DNA of 34,645 nt from an uncultured Cryomorphaceae bacterium (GCA_937129395.1 CAKZNE010000183.1:1-34645); one strand, 5' to 3'. Counted from the first letter of the stretch, positions 25,739 through 34,645 are shown. Notes: generated by a model from the letters alone, not told the origin. Numbers and translations: made by a program.

Positions 25739-25987
25739 ATGAAGCTTAAATTTATATTGTCCTTTTTTGCTTTGCTTGGAACTGTTCTCCTAGCAATTGT
25801 GGCGATTCTTACTTTACCTTCTTTATTTACCAACCTAGGAAATGCTTTTAGTTTAATTACAGGAAATGGGGAAGATCTTGAGGCTGATAAAGTTATAGGC
25901 TGGTTAATTTATTGGTTCACTCACATTTCCATGATTGTGGTTTTATGGGTTTACGGTAGAAAATGGCTAAAAGAATCAAGATCCTAA
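25739..25987 (+). CDS. Very small unknown membrane protein
   Basis: This 82-residue protein has two predicted membrane helices, near 5-30 and 52-71. They are separated by an acidic loop (TGNGEDLEADKV), and the end is basic (GRKWLKESRS). I recognise no family. It lies 3 bases before the AlkB gene and presumably shares its transcript. Confidence 0.65.
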   Translation: MKLKFILSFFALLGTVLLAIVAILTLPSLFTNLGNAFSLITGNGEDLEADKVIGWLIYWFTHISMIVVLWVYGRKWLKESRS

Positions 25988-25990
25988 ATT

Positions 25991-26590
25991 TTGGACCTTT
26001 TCAATCAAGATAATAAACAAAACTATTTGCCTTTTGATGGGGAAGTAAATTATTATGGCCCGATATTAAATAATCAAGAGCATCAGAGTTACTTAAAAAA
26101 ACTTCTTGAAAACATAGAATGGAAGCGGGATGAAGCGGTGATTTTTGGGAAAAGAATTGTTACGGACAGGAAAGTAGCTTGGTATGCCGACAAAGAATAC
26201 GACTATACTTATTCTAAAACTACAAGACGATCTTTAATCTGGAATCAAGATTTATTGGAGCTGAAAAATTTGGTAGAAAGTAAATTGGAAACAAGATTTA
26301 ATTCCTGTTTATTAAATCTGTATCACAATGGAAACGAAGGGGTTGGTTGGCATAGCGACGATGAAAAATCCTTAAACCGAGAGGCCGAAATTGCTTCTTT
26401 AAGTTTTGGAGCAGAACGGAACTTTGTATTTAAACATAAAAAAACAGGAGATAAGGTTTCCATTCTTTTACAGCACGCAGCGCTTTTGGTGATGAAGGGG
26501 CAAACACAAACCAACTGGCTACACACTATTCCAAAAAGTAAAAAGATAAAAAGCCCTAGGGTAAATCTAACCTTTAGGAAAATGCTCTAA
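25991..26590 (+). CDS. alkB: AlkB-type 2-oxoglutarate/Fe(II) DNA repair dioxygenase (TTG start)
   Basis: Removes alkyl groups from damaged bases by oxidative demethylation. The iron ligands His121, Asp123 and His178 lie in GWHSDDE and WLHTIPK. The 2-oxoglutarate-binding arginines 190 and 196 lie in SPRVNLTFR. The nucleotide-recognition block SLSFGAERNFVFKHKKTG is of the ALKBH2/3-like kind. At 199 residues it is a complete stand-alone enzyme. The TTG start comes 3 bases after the previous stop, and no in-frame ATG occurs before the catalytic domain. Confidence 0.93.
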   Translation: MDLFNQDNKQNYLPFDGEVNYYGPILNNQEHQSYLKKLLENIEWKRDEAVIFGKRIVTDRKVAWYADKEYDYTYSKTTRRSLIWNQDLLELKNLVESKLETRFNSCLLNLYHNGNEGVGWHSDDEKSLNREAEIASLSFGAERNFVFKHKKTGDKVSILLQHAALLVMKGQTQTNWLHTIPKSKKIKSPRVNLTFRKML

Positions 26591-26643
26591 TCTCCCACGC
26601 TCCATCTTTTTAGGCTGAATCTAAAAGCCTAATTTCGCAGTAT

Positions 26644-27408
26644 ATGGTTAGAGCGAAAAAACATTTAGGTCAACACTTTCTAAAGGATCAAAATATTGCA
26701 AAACGAATTGCCGAATCTTTAATTGGCGATAATTATGATGCTGTATTGGAAATAGGCCCTGGAACCGGTGTGCTTACCCAATTTTTAATTCCACGTTTTG
26801 AAGACCTAACCGTAATTGAACTGGATCGTGAATCCGTTGCTTACCTTAATGAAAATTTCCCCTCTCTTAAAAATAAGATAATTGGAGGTGATTTTCTGAA
26901 AATGCCTGTCCCGGAAATTTTCCCAAAACCCTTCGCAATTGTTGGTAATTTTCCTTATAATATCTCTACTCAAATTGTTTTTAAAACCCTAGAAAATAAG
27001 GAGTTAATACCAGAGTTTGCAGGAATGTTCCAAAAAGAAGTGGCGGAAAGAATTGTAGCCCGACCAGGTTCTAAAACCTATGGAATAATGAGTGTTTTGG
27101 TTGCGGCATATTACCATGCTGAATATTTATTCACAGTGGAACCGGGAGTATTTAATCCACCGCCAAAAGTTCAATCAGGGGTGATTCGCCTTACTAGAAA
27201 AGAAAATTACCAATTGGATTGTAGCGAGAAGCAACTTTATATGGTGGTGAAATTGGCATTTAATCAAAGGCGCAAAACTTTGAGAAATGCTTTAAAATCA
27301 CTTAATTTGAGTTTAAGCGAAGATAAAATGTATCTCCTGGGAAAGAGGGCAGAACAACTTAGTTTAGAAGATTTTATATTCATCACCAAAAGCCTAGAAA
27401 CTCCATGA
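26644..27408 (+). CDS. rsmA: 16S rRNA dimethyladenosine transferase RsmA (KsgA)
   Basis: Dimethylates two adjacent adenosines near the 3' end of 16S rRNA during small-subunit maturation. The SAM-binding loop [11 protein letters not shown] (35-45), the N-terminal KKHLGQHFL and the catalytic NFPYNIST are all intact. The length of 254 residues is normal. The stop codon overlaps the mgtE start by 4 bases (ATGA), so the two are translationally coupled. Confidence 0.97.
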   Translation: MVRAKKHLGQHFLKDQNIAKRIAESLIGDNYDAVLEIGPGTGVLTQFLIPRFEDLTVIELDRESVAYLNENFPSLKNKIIGGDFLKMPVPEIFPKPFAIVGNFPYNISTQIVFKTLENKELIPEFAGMFQKEVAERIVARPGSKTYGIMSVLVAAYYHAEYLFTVEPGVFNPPPKVQSGVIRLTRKENYQLDCSEKQLYMVVKLAFNQRRKTLRNALKSLNLSLSEDKMYLLGKRAEQLSLEDFIFITKSLETP

Positions 27409-28757
27409 GTTTTGACTTACAAAAGATTGATATTGATCAATTAGAAGAAAATATCCTTAATGGCCATTCAGAGCTTTATCAGGATGTTATCGAAGATTTA
27501 CACCCAGCGGATGTGGCAGAAATTGTGGATGAAATATCCATTGACGCCGCTAAAAAACTTGTTGAAGAATTGGGTAGTGAAAGAGCGGCTGATGTTCTTA
27601 TTGAATTGGATGAAGATCTTCGTGCAGAAATTATTTCGGATTACACAGGAAAAGAAATAGCGAGGGATTTAGTAGACAATATGGATACGGATGATGCTGC
27701 CGATATTATCCATGAACTTTCGGAAGATCTTCAAAAAGAGGTTTTAGAAAATATAGAAGACCCAGAACATGCAAGCGATATTGCGGATCTTTTAGTTTAT
27801 CCAGAAAACACAGCTGGTGCTCTTATGGGTACGGAGTTGATTAAAGTAAACAAGAAGTGGAAAGTGATGCAATGCGTTCGTGAAATGCGATTGCAAGCTG
27901 AAGAGGTAGAAAAAGTTCACGCGGTTTATGTAGTAGATGACAATGAAAAACTATTAGGGACCTTGTCTTTAAAGAAACTTTTAACTACTTCCTTAAAGAA
28001 CCCAATTGAAGAGGTTTTTCAAGAAAATGTGCAAAAAGTAACCGTAACTACCGAAGCAGAAGATGTGGCCCATACCATGCAGAAATATGATCTTGTGGTG
28101 ATTCCGGTTGTAGATCCTTTGGGACGTTTGGTGGGTAGAATTACTATTGATGATGTGGTTGACGTAATAAGAGATGAAGCCAAAGAGGATTATAACCTTG
28201 CTTCTGGACTGACAGACGAGGTGGAATCTGATGATAATGTGATCACAATTACAAAAGCAAGGTTGCCCTGGTTATTAATTGGATTATTCGGGGGAATTAT
28301 GGCTGCCACGGTAATCCAACAATTTGATGGAGCACTAGAAGCCATACCGAAAATGGTGTTTTTTATTCCCTTAATTGCTGCAATGGGTGGTAATGTGGGA
28401 GTGCAATCCTCGGCCATTGTGGTACAGGCATTAGCAAGTAAATCTGCAATGGGAAATATCTATTCTAGATTAATAAAAGAGGTCCTAGTAGCCTTGTTGA
28501 ACGGGGCAATTTGCGGAATTTTAATTATCGGAGCGAGCTTGTTTTTAGGCTACGGATTAGAATTGGCATTAACGGTAGGAATTTCCCTTTTATTGGTAAT
28601 TATGGTTGCAGCCCTTGTGGGTACATTTGTTCCAATTATTCTGGATAAATATAAAATAGATCCAGCTTTGGCAACGGGTCCATTTATAACTACAATGAAT
28701 GATATACTCGGACTTTTTGTTTATTTCTCCATAGGGAGAATGATTTTGGGTTTTTAA
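27405..28757 (+). CDS. mgtE: Magnesium transporter MgtE
   Basis: Magnesium channel of the inner membrane. The 450 residues contain an acidic N-terminal superhelical domain (about 1-130, with [12 protein letters not shown] repeats). A pair of CBS domains follows (about 135-260, beginning [13 protein letters not shown]), then five membrane helices from about 288. The pore helix block [22 protein letters not shown] and the end segment [14 protein letters not shown] are conserved. Magnesium sensing by the N and CBS domains is known for the family. Confidence 0.96.
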   Translation: MSFDLQKIDIDQLEENILNGHSELYQDVIEDLHPADVAEIVDEISIDAAKKLVEELGSERAADVLIELDEDLRAEIISDYTGKEIARDLVDNMDTDDAADIIHELSEDLQKEVLENIEDPEHASDIADLLVYPENTAGALMGTELIKVNKKWKVMQCVREMRLQAEEVEKVHAVYVVDDNEKLLGTLSLKKLLTTSLKNPIEEVFQENVQKVTVTTEAEDVAHTMQKYDLVVIPVVDPLGRLVGRITIDDVVDVIRDEAKEDYNLASGLTDEVESDDNVITITKARLPWLLIGLFGGIMAATVIQQFDGALEAIPKMVFFIPLIAAMGGNVGVQSSAIVVQALASKSAMGNIYSRLIKEVLVALLNGAICGILIIGASLFLGYGLELALTVGISLLLVIMVAALVGTFVPIILDKYKIDPALATGPFITTMNDILGLFVYFSIGRMILGF

Positions 28758-28774
28758 CTTTTTACTACTGATAA

Positions 28775-30397
28775 ATGAAAAATTTTAGGAATTGGTTTTT
28801 GGTTTTGATGGTGTTGTTTGGGGTTTCAAGCACTTCCTTTGGTCAAACCACAAGGGATAGTATTAAAAAGAAAGTTTCCATTCAATTGGATTCTGCTCTA
28901 TTGGCTACTAGCGCACCCATTTTATTGGATGGAGATACCATTTTTGTCCTTTATGAAAAAGTACATGGATATATTCCCCTTACCAGAGCAAAATTGGCTA
29001 GTGAACGAATTGATGAATTAGTTCACCAAAGGGAATTTGAGCCGGATAGTTTCCATTTAGTTAGGGATGGAGACTATTTTCATATTAATTACCAAAAGGA
29101 TTTTATTGTAAATATTGGTCAAATTGATGCGGATTGGGCTGGCCTCAGTATAGACAAAGCCTCAGAAGAATGCCTAGATAGGCTCAAAAAAACCTGCATA
29201 GAATCCAACTCAGGAATTAACATTAAAAGCCTGCTCATCCAAATTGCATTGGCGATTTTGGTGATTGTGGTATTTGTATTTGTAATAAAATATATCAACA
29301 AACTATTTAAGTTTTTTGCCACAAAAATTGAAAGCCTTAAAGGAACTTATCTAAAAGGAGTAAAATTTGGTAGCTACGAATTTATTGGTGAAAGTAGGTT
29401 AACCAATATTGCCTTAATGGCCAATAATATACTGCGGATTGCCTTTTTGCTTTTCATCCTTTACCTCACACTTCCTATACTATTTAGTATTTTTCCCTGG
29501 ACCGAAGGAATCGCAAAAACGCTCTTCAATTATGTTTTAAATCCTGTAAAATCGGTATTGCACTCCATTATTGATTTTATCCCATCATTATTTAAAATAC
29601 TTGTGATTTTCTTCGCAGTAAGATATGTAGTAAAGGGAGTTAAATTCCTTTCAGGCGAGGTTGAAAACGGGAAATTGGTAATTCCAGCATTTTATCCAGA
29701 CTGGGCTCAACCCACCTCCAGAATTATAAATTTTATCCTATATGTTTTCATGTTTGTTATGATTTGGCCTTTATTGCCGGGATCAGACAGTGAAGCATTT
29801 AAAGGGGTTTCAGTCTTCCTTGGGATTTTAATTTCTCTGGGTTCCTCTACCTCAATTGCCAATATAATGGCCGGTTTGGTAATTACCTATATGCGTCCCT
29901 TTAGAGTGGGAGATCGCGTGAAAGTTGGTGAGATTTCTGGAGATATTATGGAAAAGAATTTACTGGTTACTAGAGTTCAAACTATTAAGAATGAAATTAT
30001 TACCATTCCTAATAGTATGATTTTGAACAATGCCAGTACCAACTTCACCATGTCTAGCGAAGCTTCTGAAGGATTGGTTTTACATACTTCCATAACCATT
30101 GGGTATGATGTCCCTTGGCGGCAAGTTCACAGTATGTTAATTGAGGTTGCCGATAAAACTCCTTTTATTGAAAAGAGCCCAAAGCCATTTGTTTTACAAA
30201 CCAGTTTGGACGATTTTTATGTTTCATATCAATTAAACGCTTACACAAAGGAACCGGCAAAACAATCTGCTATTTATTCAGATTTACATGCTCTAATTCA
30301 AGATGTGTTTGCTCAAAATGACGTGGAAATTATGTCTCCACATTACCAAGCGGATCGAGAGGGCCCTAGCACAATTCCTCCTAAAAATATTAAGTGA
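28775..30397 (+). CDS. MscS-family mechanosensitive channel with periplasmic N-terminal domain
   Basis: This 540-residue inner-membrane protein is probably involved in release of solutes on osmotic downshock. A cleavable signal peptide (MKNFRNWFLVLMVLFGVSSTSFGQ) is followed by a ~120-residue exported domain, and then several membrane helices from about 148 onward. The MscS pore and beta domain starts near 350 with LGSSTSIANIMAGLVITYMRPFRVGDRVKVG and continues through VTRVQTIKNEIITIPNSMIL. The N-terminal domain is an addition relative to the minimal MscS. The last bases overlap the next gene's GTG start (GTGA). Confidence 0.92.
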   Translation: MKNFRNWFLVLMVLFGVSSTSFGQTTRDSIKKKVSIQLDSALLATSAPILLDGDTIFVLYEKVHGYIPLTRAKLASERIDELVHQREFEPDSFHLVRDGDYFHINYQKDFIVNIGQIDADWAGLSIDKASEECLDRLKKTCIESNSGINIKSLLIQIALAILVIVVFVFVIKYINKLFKFFATKIESLKGTYLKGVKFGSYEFIGESRLTNIALMANNILRIAFLLFILYLTLPILFSIFPWTEGIAKTLFNYVLNPVKSVLHSIIDFIPSLFKILVIFFAVRYVVKGVKFLSGEVENGKLVIPAFYPDWAQPTSRIINFILYVFMFVMIWPLLPGSDSEAFKGVSVFLGILISLGSSTSIANIMAGLVITYMRPFRVGDRVKVGEISGDIMEKNLLVTRVQTIKNEIITIPNSMILNNASTNFTMSSEASEGLVLHTSITIGYDVPWRQVHSMLIEVADKTPFIEKSPKPFVLQTSLDDFYVSYQLNAYTKEPAKQSAIYSDLHALIQDVFAQNDVEIMSPHYQADREGPSTIPPKNIK

Positions 30398-31332
30398 AAG
30401 TATTAGTCGTAGATACAGTTCACCCTGTCCTGATTGAAGGAATTAAGGGATTGCAATATGAAATTGTAGAGGATTATTCATCTTCAAAAAAGGAATTGAT
30501 CTCTAAAATGGGGGAATACCTTGGTTTGGTTGTAAGAAGTAGATTTCCAATTGACCAGCAGTTTTTAAAATCTTGTTCTAAGCTTAAGTTTATTGCCCGC
30601 GTAGGAGCGGGAATGGAGAATATTGATATTCCTTGTGCCAAGGAAATGGGAATCCATTTAATTAGTGCTCCAGAAGGCAATAGGGATGCAGTAGGGGAGC
30701 ACGCTCTTGGAATGTTATTGATGCTATTCAATAATTTGAAAAGATCCGATGCCGAGGTTCGACAAGGGATTTGGAAGCGTGAAGAAAATCGAGGGTTTGA
30801 ATTGAATGGCAAAACAATAGGTATTATTGGCTACGGAAATATGGGTTCCGCTTTCGCTGAAAAGTTGAATGGTTTTGGAGTAGAGGTAATAGCTTACGAT
30901 AAATACAAAAGTGGCTTTGGAAATGAAAATGTAAAAGAAGTTAGTCTGGAGGAATTGCAACAAAAAACAGATGTTTTAAGCTTACATATTCCACAGGCTG
31001 CCGATACGCTAGGAATGGTAAATGAAAACTTTATTAATGCTTTCGCCAAAAATTTCTATTTAATAAATACTGCAAGAGGAAAAAGTGTAAATACCACAAG
31101 TTTGGTTAAAGCTCTTGAAAATGGAAAAATAAAAGGAGCCTGCCTAGATGTATTGGAATTTGAAAAAGCCTCCTTTGAAAATATGTTCGACTCAGATATT
31201 CCAAAAGAGTTTCAATATTTATTAGAATCCGACAAAGTGATTTTAAGTCCTCATATTGCAGGATGGACAGTAGAATCCAACCAAAAAATGGCAGAAACGA
31301 TTGTAAGTAAATTAAAAGCCATCCAATTTTAA
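30394..31332 (+). CDS. D-2-hydroxyacid dehydrogenase, phosphoglycerate-dehydrogenase-like (GTG start)
   Basis: NAD-dependent oxidoreductase of the D-isomer-specific 2-hydroxyacid dehydrogenase family, 312 residues long. The dinucleotide fold shows GIIGYGNMGSAFAEKL (143-158). The catalytic set is Arg228 in NTARGK, a Glu near 255 in LDVLEFE, and His287 in SPHIAGWT. It lacks the C-terminal ACT domain of long SerA proteins, so a role in serine synthesis is possible but not proven. It is translationally coupled to the MscS gene by the overlapping GTGA. Confidence 0.88.
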   Translation: MKVLVVDTVHPVLIEGIKGLQYEIVEDYSSSKKELISKMGEYLGLVVRSRFPIDQQFLKSCSKLKFIARVGAGMENIDIPCAKEMGIHLISAPEGNRDAVGEHALGMLLMLFNNLKRSDAEVRQGIWKREENRGFELNGKTIGIIGYGNMGSAFAEKLNGFGVEVIAYDKYKSGFGNENVKEVSLEELQQKTDVLSLHIPQAADTLGMVNENFINAFAKNFYLINTARGKSVNTTSLVKALENGKIKGACLDVLEFEKASFENMFDSDIPKEFQYLLESDKVILSPHIAGWTVESNQKMAETIVSKLKAIQF

Positions 31333-31343
31333 AAAACAAAAAT

Positions 31344-32999
31344 TTGAACCATTTTAGTTCGTATTTATATCATCTAAAGGCTGGCTCTCAACTGGTTTTG
31401 TTCCTTTTGGGGATTGGACTTTTAACTCTTTCCTGTTCTGAGGAAATTAAATATGATGATCATAAAATTTTCAGGTATAATTCCCATTCAGGAATAAGTT
31501 CTTTAGATCCTGCTTTTTCAAAAGCTCAATATGAAATATGGGCCTGTAATCAAATTTTTAATGGTTTGGTTCAGATGGATAGCGAGTTAACTGTATTGCC
31601 TTGTATTGCTAAATCATGGACCATAGACAGTACCGGAAAGGAATATCGTTTTCAATTAAGAGATGATGTCTATTTCCATGAAAATGAATGTTTTGGAGAT
31701 TCAAAAAGCAGAACCGTAAATTCCAATGATTTCCTTTTTAGCTTTAATCGTTTATTGTCCAAAGAATTAGCCGCTCCAGGTTCTTGGGTTTTTAATAATG
31801 TTGAAGATTTTAGTGCCCCAAACCCAAGTAGTTTCGTAATAAAATTAAAGGAGCCCTTCCCACCCTTTTTAGGTTTACTAAGCATGAAATACTGCTCGGT
31901 TATTCCAAAGGAGGCTGTTGATTTGTTTGGAAATCAATTTCGTTCCAATCCTGTTGGTACCGGGCCTTTTTATTTTAAAATCTGGAAAGAAAATGAAAAG
32001 TTGGTCTTTAGAAGAAATCCTAATTATTTTGAAAGTGACGAAGCTGGAAACCAATTACCCTATTTGGAGTCTGTAGCAATTAGTTTTATTCCTGATAAGC
32101 AAGCGGCATTCTTAGAATTTATTAAAGGGAACATGGATTTTTTGTCTGGAATTGACGCTTCTTATAAAGATGAATTGTTAAATCCAATGGGGAAGTTGAA
32201 TGAAAAGTATAAAGAGCAATTTCAAATTTACAGAAGTCCTTATCTAAACACAGAATATTTGGGCTTTTTAATGGATACTACCCAACCGATATTAAAAAAC
32301 AGCCCCTTAAAAATTAAAAAAATCCGCCAAGCAATTAATTACGGTTTTAATCGTAAAAAGATGATGCGTTACCTGAGAAACAATATTGGAAGTCCTGCAC
32401 ATGGAGGAATCATCCCGAAAGGATTAAAAGCTTTCGACTCGCTAAAAATCCAAGGTTATAATTACAATCCAGAATTGGCCGCACAATTATTAAAAGAAGC
32501 AGGATTTCCAAATGGTAAGGGTCTTCCATCTATAAAAATCCAAACCAATGCCTCCTATATGGATTTGTGTGAATATATTCAAGGTGAACTTTCCGGACTT
32601 GGATTAAAAGTAGAAGTTGAGGTTTCTCCCCCTTCTACCTTACGCCAAATTATTTCGGATTCCGAAGTGGAATTTTTTAGAGGCAGTTGGATAGCAGATT
32701 ATCCTGATGCAGAAAATTATCTGTCCTTGTTCTACTCCAAAAATTGGGTGCCAAATGGTCCAAATTATACCCACTTTAAAAATGCACAATTCGACCAATG
32801 GTATTTGGAATCTTCCAAGGAAACAAATGATAGCATTCGTATTACTTTATATCAGAAAATGGATAGTTTGCTAATTAGCGAGGCCCCAATTGTCCCCCTT
32901 TATTACGATGAGGTATTGCGATTTTACCCAAAAAACATTTCTGGTCTGGAAGGGAATCCCATGAATTTACTGGATCTAAAAAGAGTTTCAAAAAATTGA
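31344..32999 (+). CDS. Peptide/nickel-type ABC transporter substrate-binding lipoprotein (SBP family 5, TTG start)
   Basis: Extracytoplasmic binding protein, 551 residues, of the family that captures oligopeptides or nickel complexes. The signal segment leads to the lipobox LLTLSC with Cys31. Family features include LDPAFSKAQYEIWACNQIFNGLV near the N-terminus, and later NPVGTGPFYFKIWKENEKLVFRRNPNYFE and IRQAINYGFNRKKMMRYL. The TTG start lies 11 bases after the dehydrogenase stop. No permease or ATPase genes adjoin it, so its partners must be elsewhere or it has another function. Confidence 0.9.
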   Translation: MNHFSSYLYHLKAGSQLVLFLLGIGLLTLSCSEEIKYDDHKIFRYNSHSGISSLDPAFSKAQYEIWACNQIFNGLVQMDSELTVLPCIAKSWTIDSTGKEYRFQLRDDVYFHENECFGDSKSRTVNSNDFLFSFNRLLSKELAAPGSWVFNNVEDFSAPNPSSFVIKLKEPFPPFLGLLSMKYCSVIPKEAVDLFGNQFRSNPVGTGPFYFKIWKENEKLVFRRNPNYFESDEAGNQLPYLESVAISFIPDKQAAFLEFIKGNMDFLSGIDASYKDELLNPMGKLNEKYKEQFQIYRSPYLNTEYLGFLMDTTQPILKNSPLKIKKIRQAINYGFNRKKMMRYLRNNIGSPAHGGIIPKGLKAFDSLKIQGYNYNPELAAQLLKEAGFPNGKGLPSIKIQTNASYMDLCEYIQGELSGLGLKVEVEVSPPSTLRQIISDSEVEFFRGSWIADYPDAENYLSLFYSKNWVPNGPNYTHFKNAQFDQWYLESSKETNDSIRITLYQKMDSLLISEAPIVPLYYDEVLRFYPKNISGLEGNPMNLLDLKRVSKN

Positions 33000-33000
33000 T

Positions 33001-34320
33001 TTGCCGAAGTTAGAATCGATATATCGAATTTTCTTTTTTGGAATTAGCAGTTTATTAATTCTAAGTTATTCGTTTACCGCATTAGACCCTTCCTTAATGC
33101 CACGATTTACAATTTTAAGTCTTGGTTTTACGCTTCTCAACTTATTTTCTTGGTGGAGTTTTAAAAAACAAGATTGGAACATTTCCCTCTCTTTTATTCG
33201 ATCAAAATTTGCCCTTCCTTTTTGGCTCTTTCTATTTTCTGGGATGCAGTCGAGTTTTAATGCCATTAATGCAACGGAAGCCTATGGGGTTTTAGGTAAA
33301 GATTTTCTTTTTGTAGGATTAATGATTTTGTTACTTTCTGTATTTACTAAGATTAAAAATTGGGAGCTCTACTTTTTTAAAGGTTTTTTAGTTGCGGTGC
33401 TGATTAGCTCGGCAATTGGGTATTATCAATTGTTCCAAGAAGTCCAAAAAGTATCAATTGAAGCTTTTGATTTATATGCCCTAAACTCCACTTTTGCTCA
33501 TCGCAATTTATGGTCGGCATTTTTAGTTTTAGCGCTTTCCTTTGTAGGCTTTGCTTTTTATTCCTTTAAGGGCTTTTGGAAGGTTTTAGCCACAATTGTA
33601 GCTGCCAATAATTTGTTTTGGATTTATTTTCTAGAATCCCGATCCTCTTGGTTAGGACTTGGAGTTTTAGGAATTTCCTTTCTAGTCTTTTGGGCCTTAG
33701 ACAAATTAAAACTTAAAATATCTACACAGTTTACCAGATTTAAGGCCTTAATTCTAGCCCTAATTCTGCTAATTGGTTTTGGCCTATTTTATTTTTCGGC
33801 TCCTGAAAATCTCCAAGCCCAAGAATTGGGTTTTGATCTGAAATTGGAAAATGAAAGTGAAAAGTCCTTTACCGTTCGCGAACGTGTATTACTTTGGAAG
33901 GGAACAGGTTTAATGATCCAGGATAATAGTTTGTTGGGTGTTGGTCCTGGAAATTGGAAGATTCAATTCCCAAAATATGGCTCAGATATTTGGAGGGCTA
34001 GGCAGGGTTTGGTTCAATTTCAAAGACCTCATAATGATTTTTTGTGGGTATTAAGTGAACGTGGAATTATTGGAGGTGTCGCTTTCCTTTTTATGTTTTT
34101 GCTGATGATTTATTTGGGTTTGAAAAACTCAGAAAATAAAAAATTATCTAAACGAGAAAGGGTTTTAAACCAAATGATTTTGGCTGGCATAATGGCTTAT
34201 TTGGCCATTTCATTTTTCAGTTTTCCGATGGAAAGAATTACACACCAATGGATGCTTTTTGTTTTCTTCTCCATGTTGATTTATTACTTTTTTAAATCCA
34301 AACCAAGATTGACTTGTTGA
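33001..34320 (+). CDS. O-antigen ligase/polymerase-like membrane protein (TTG start; C-terminus probably altered by the chimeric join)
   Basis: Polytopic membrane protein (about 11-12 helices, 439 residues) of the Wzy_C/O-antigen ligase group that joins or polymerises cell-surface sugars. The large periplasmic loop contains FTVRERVLLWKGTGLMIQ, GVGPGNW and the conserved RPHNDFLWVLSERGIIGG; the Arg and His are typical functional residues. The TTG start lies 1 base after the previous stop. The last few residues (around KPRLTC) fall in the zone where the sequence switches to SecD-like DNA, so the true end of this protein is uncertain. Confidence 0.85.
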   Translation: MPKLESIYRIFFFGISSLLILSYSFTALDPSLMPRFTILSLGFTLLNLFSWWSFKKQDWNISLSFIRSKFALPFWLFLFSGMQSSFNAINATEAYGVLGKDFLFVGLMILLLSVFTKIKNWELYFFKGFLVAVLISSAIGYYQLFQEVQKVSIEAFDLYALNSTFAHRNLWSAFLVLALSFVGFAFYSFKGFWKVLATIVAANNLFWIYFLESRSSWLGLGVLGISFLVFWALDKLKLKISTQFTRFKALILALILLIGFGLFYFSAPENLQAQELGFDLKLENESEKSFTVRERVLLWKGTGLMIQDNSLLGVGPGNWKIQFPKYGSDIWRARQGLVQFQRPHNDFLWVLSERGIIGGVAFLFMFLLMIYLGLKNSENKKLSKRERVLNQMILAGIMAYLAISFFSFPMERITHQWMLFVFFSMLIYYFFKSKPRLTC

Positions 34321-34526
34321 TTGGGAAGAAAACCCGGCCAATTGCTCGCCTCTGCGGCGGCAATGTCTGCGGTATAGGCGGCGATATCTGCCGGGGCCTG
34401 TGAGGCCGGTTGGCGGGGTGTGTGACCAAGTGTTGTGGGGGCAAACACATTGGGAAGCGCGAGAAGCGTCCCCCAAAGCGTCACCGCAACAATCAGAAAC
34501 ACCTTCCAAGGTGGGAAATCCAGCAT
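34293..34526 (-). CDS. secD: SecD N-terminal fragment from a different (Proteobacteria-like) genome
   Basis: The minus-strand frame starting at ATG 34524-34526 reads MLDFPPWKVFLIVAVTLWG, a first membrane helix, then ALPNVF and a periplasmic start ending FLPNQQVNLGLDL. This is the standard beginning of SecD, the protein-export membrane subunit, where LGLDL should continue as QGG. Instead the frame reads LKK and stops, because the sequence has switched to the AT-rich Bacteroidetes DNA. The segment is clearly GC-rich compared with the window and carries a perfect Shine-Dalgarno. The taxonomic source (alphaproteobacterial-like) is my judgement from its style. Confidence 0.7.
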
Positions 34527-34645
34527 GGCGGGGCCAAGCCTCCTTCATTTTCAATTAAGATTAGACATGATGAAGGAGAGATAGAGACGGCGTGTGCCAT
34601 CTGCACCCCTCCTCACGCAGAATTAGTCATTTGCCGCTGTAGGTG
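34321..34645. other. GC-rich foreign right end
   Basis: The 325 bases after the O-antigen ligase stop differ sharply in composition from everything to the left. They contain the secD start on the minus strand, and about 120 bases upstream of it in which I see no gene. The join lies somewhere in about 34293-34320, where both reading frames remain plausible. Confidence 0.75.
34539..34545 (-). promoter_or_regulatory. Strong Shine-Dalgarno AAGGAGG upstream of the secD fragment
   Basis: Minus-strand AAGGAGG lies 12 bases before the secD ATG. Such sites are nearly absent elsewhere in this window, supporting a different genomic origin for this end. Confidence 0.6.

Noticed and set aside
34210-34554. 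114-codon minus-strand frame across the right-end join
   Set aside because: It is out of frame with the recognisable SecD start and runs back over the O-antigen ligase gene. It is a shadow of both.
1-34645. tRNA or rRNA genes, insertion sequences, integrases or phage structural genes
   Set aside because: I saw no tRNA or rRNA-like sequence, no transposase or integrase motif and no phage genes. The S24 domain alone does not make a prophage.

Overview
This window looks like a chromosomal stretch from a Bacteroidetes (Flavobacteriia-like) bacterium, probably from an environmental or metagenomic source. The evidence is AT-rich DNA, very weak Shine-Dalgarno sequences, many short-signal lipoproteins, TAnnTTTG-type promoter elements, and Bacteroidetes versions of DnaK, S24 repressor, MscS and MgtE. 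I could not assign a genus. Roughly the first 117 bases (a receiver-domain fragment) and the last ~330-350 bases (a GC-rich, Proteobacteria-like SecD start with a strong Shine-Dalgarno) do not fit the rest. They are probably chimeric ends, from assembly or cloning. The 34.6 kb length would be compatible with a fosmid insert.

Layout: 1-816 holds the 3' part of an S24/LexA-type repressor gene and a non-coding region with four alternating copies of a 14-bp repeat. 817-3999 (minus strand) holds dnaK and an unknown lipoprotein. 4119-6278 holds panB, an RluA-family pseudouridine synthase and an unknown membrane protein. 6331-9210 is a four-gene periplasmic sulfur-oxidation operon: a Tat-exported sulfite dehydrogenase, a 38-residue membrane microprotein, a membrane-anchored cytochrome c and a two-domain sulfurtransferase lipoprotein. 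9281-9727 (minus) is a small heat-shock protein. 9940-11456 holds an M48 metalloprotease lipoprotein and a YhhN-family lysoplasmalogenase.

11434-12733 is the most unusual part. A glycine-rich small membrane-like protein overlaps a zeta-toxin-like kinase gene, and the pair is bracketed by an exact 17-bp direct repeat shared by the 3' ends of the lysoplasmalogenase gene and priA. This has the look of an inserted toxin-antitoxin-like cassette, with a truncated coding remnant at its left edge.

12718-17743 (minus) holds an unknown lipoprotein, a THUMP-domain RNA methyltransferase, a glutamine cyclotransferase lipoprotein and priA. 17870-21974 holds a sodium:solute symporter, a TauE/SafE exporter, a methyltransferase and a ZIP metal transporter. 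22147-26590 holds a 2-Cys peroxiredoxin, the M3 peptidase Dcp, two small membrane proteins, a DUF1801 protein and an AlkB-type DNA repair dioxygenase. 26644-34320 is a tightly packed run: rsmA, mgtE, an MscS channel, a 2-hydroxyacid dehydrogenase, a peptide-type ABC substrate-binding lipoprotein and an O-antigen-ligase-like protein that runs into the foreign right end.

Most of the genes are housekeeping, repair, stress and transport functions. A striking general trait is that at least eight genes appear to begin with TTG, many of them placed at or overlapping the stop codon of the gene upstream.
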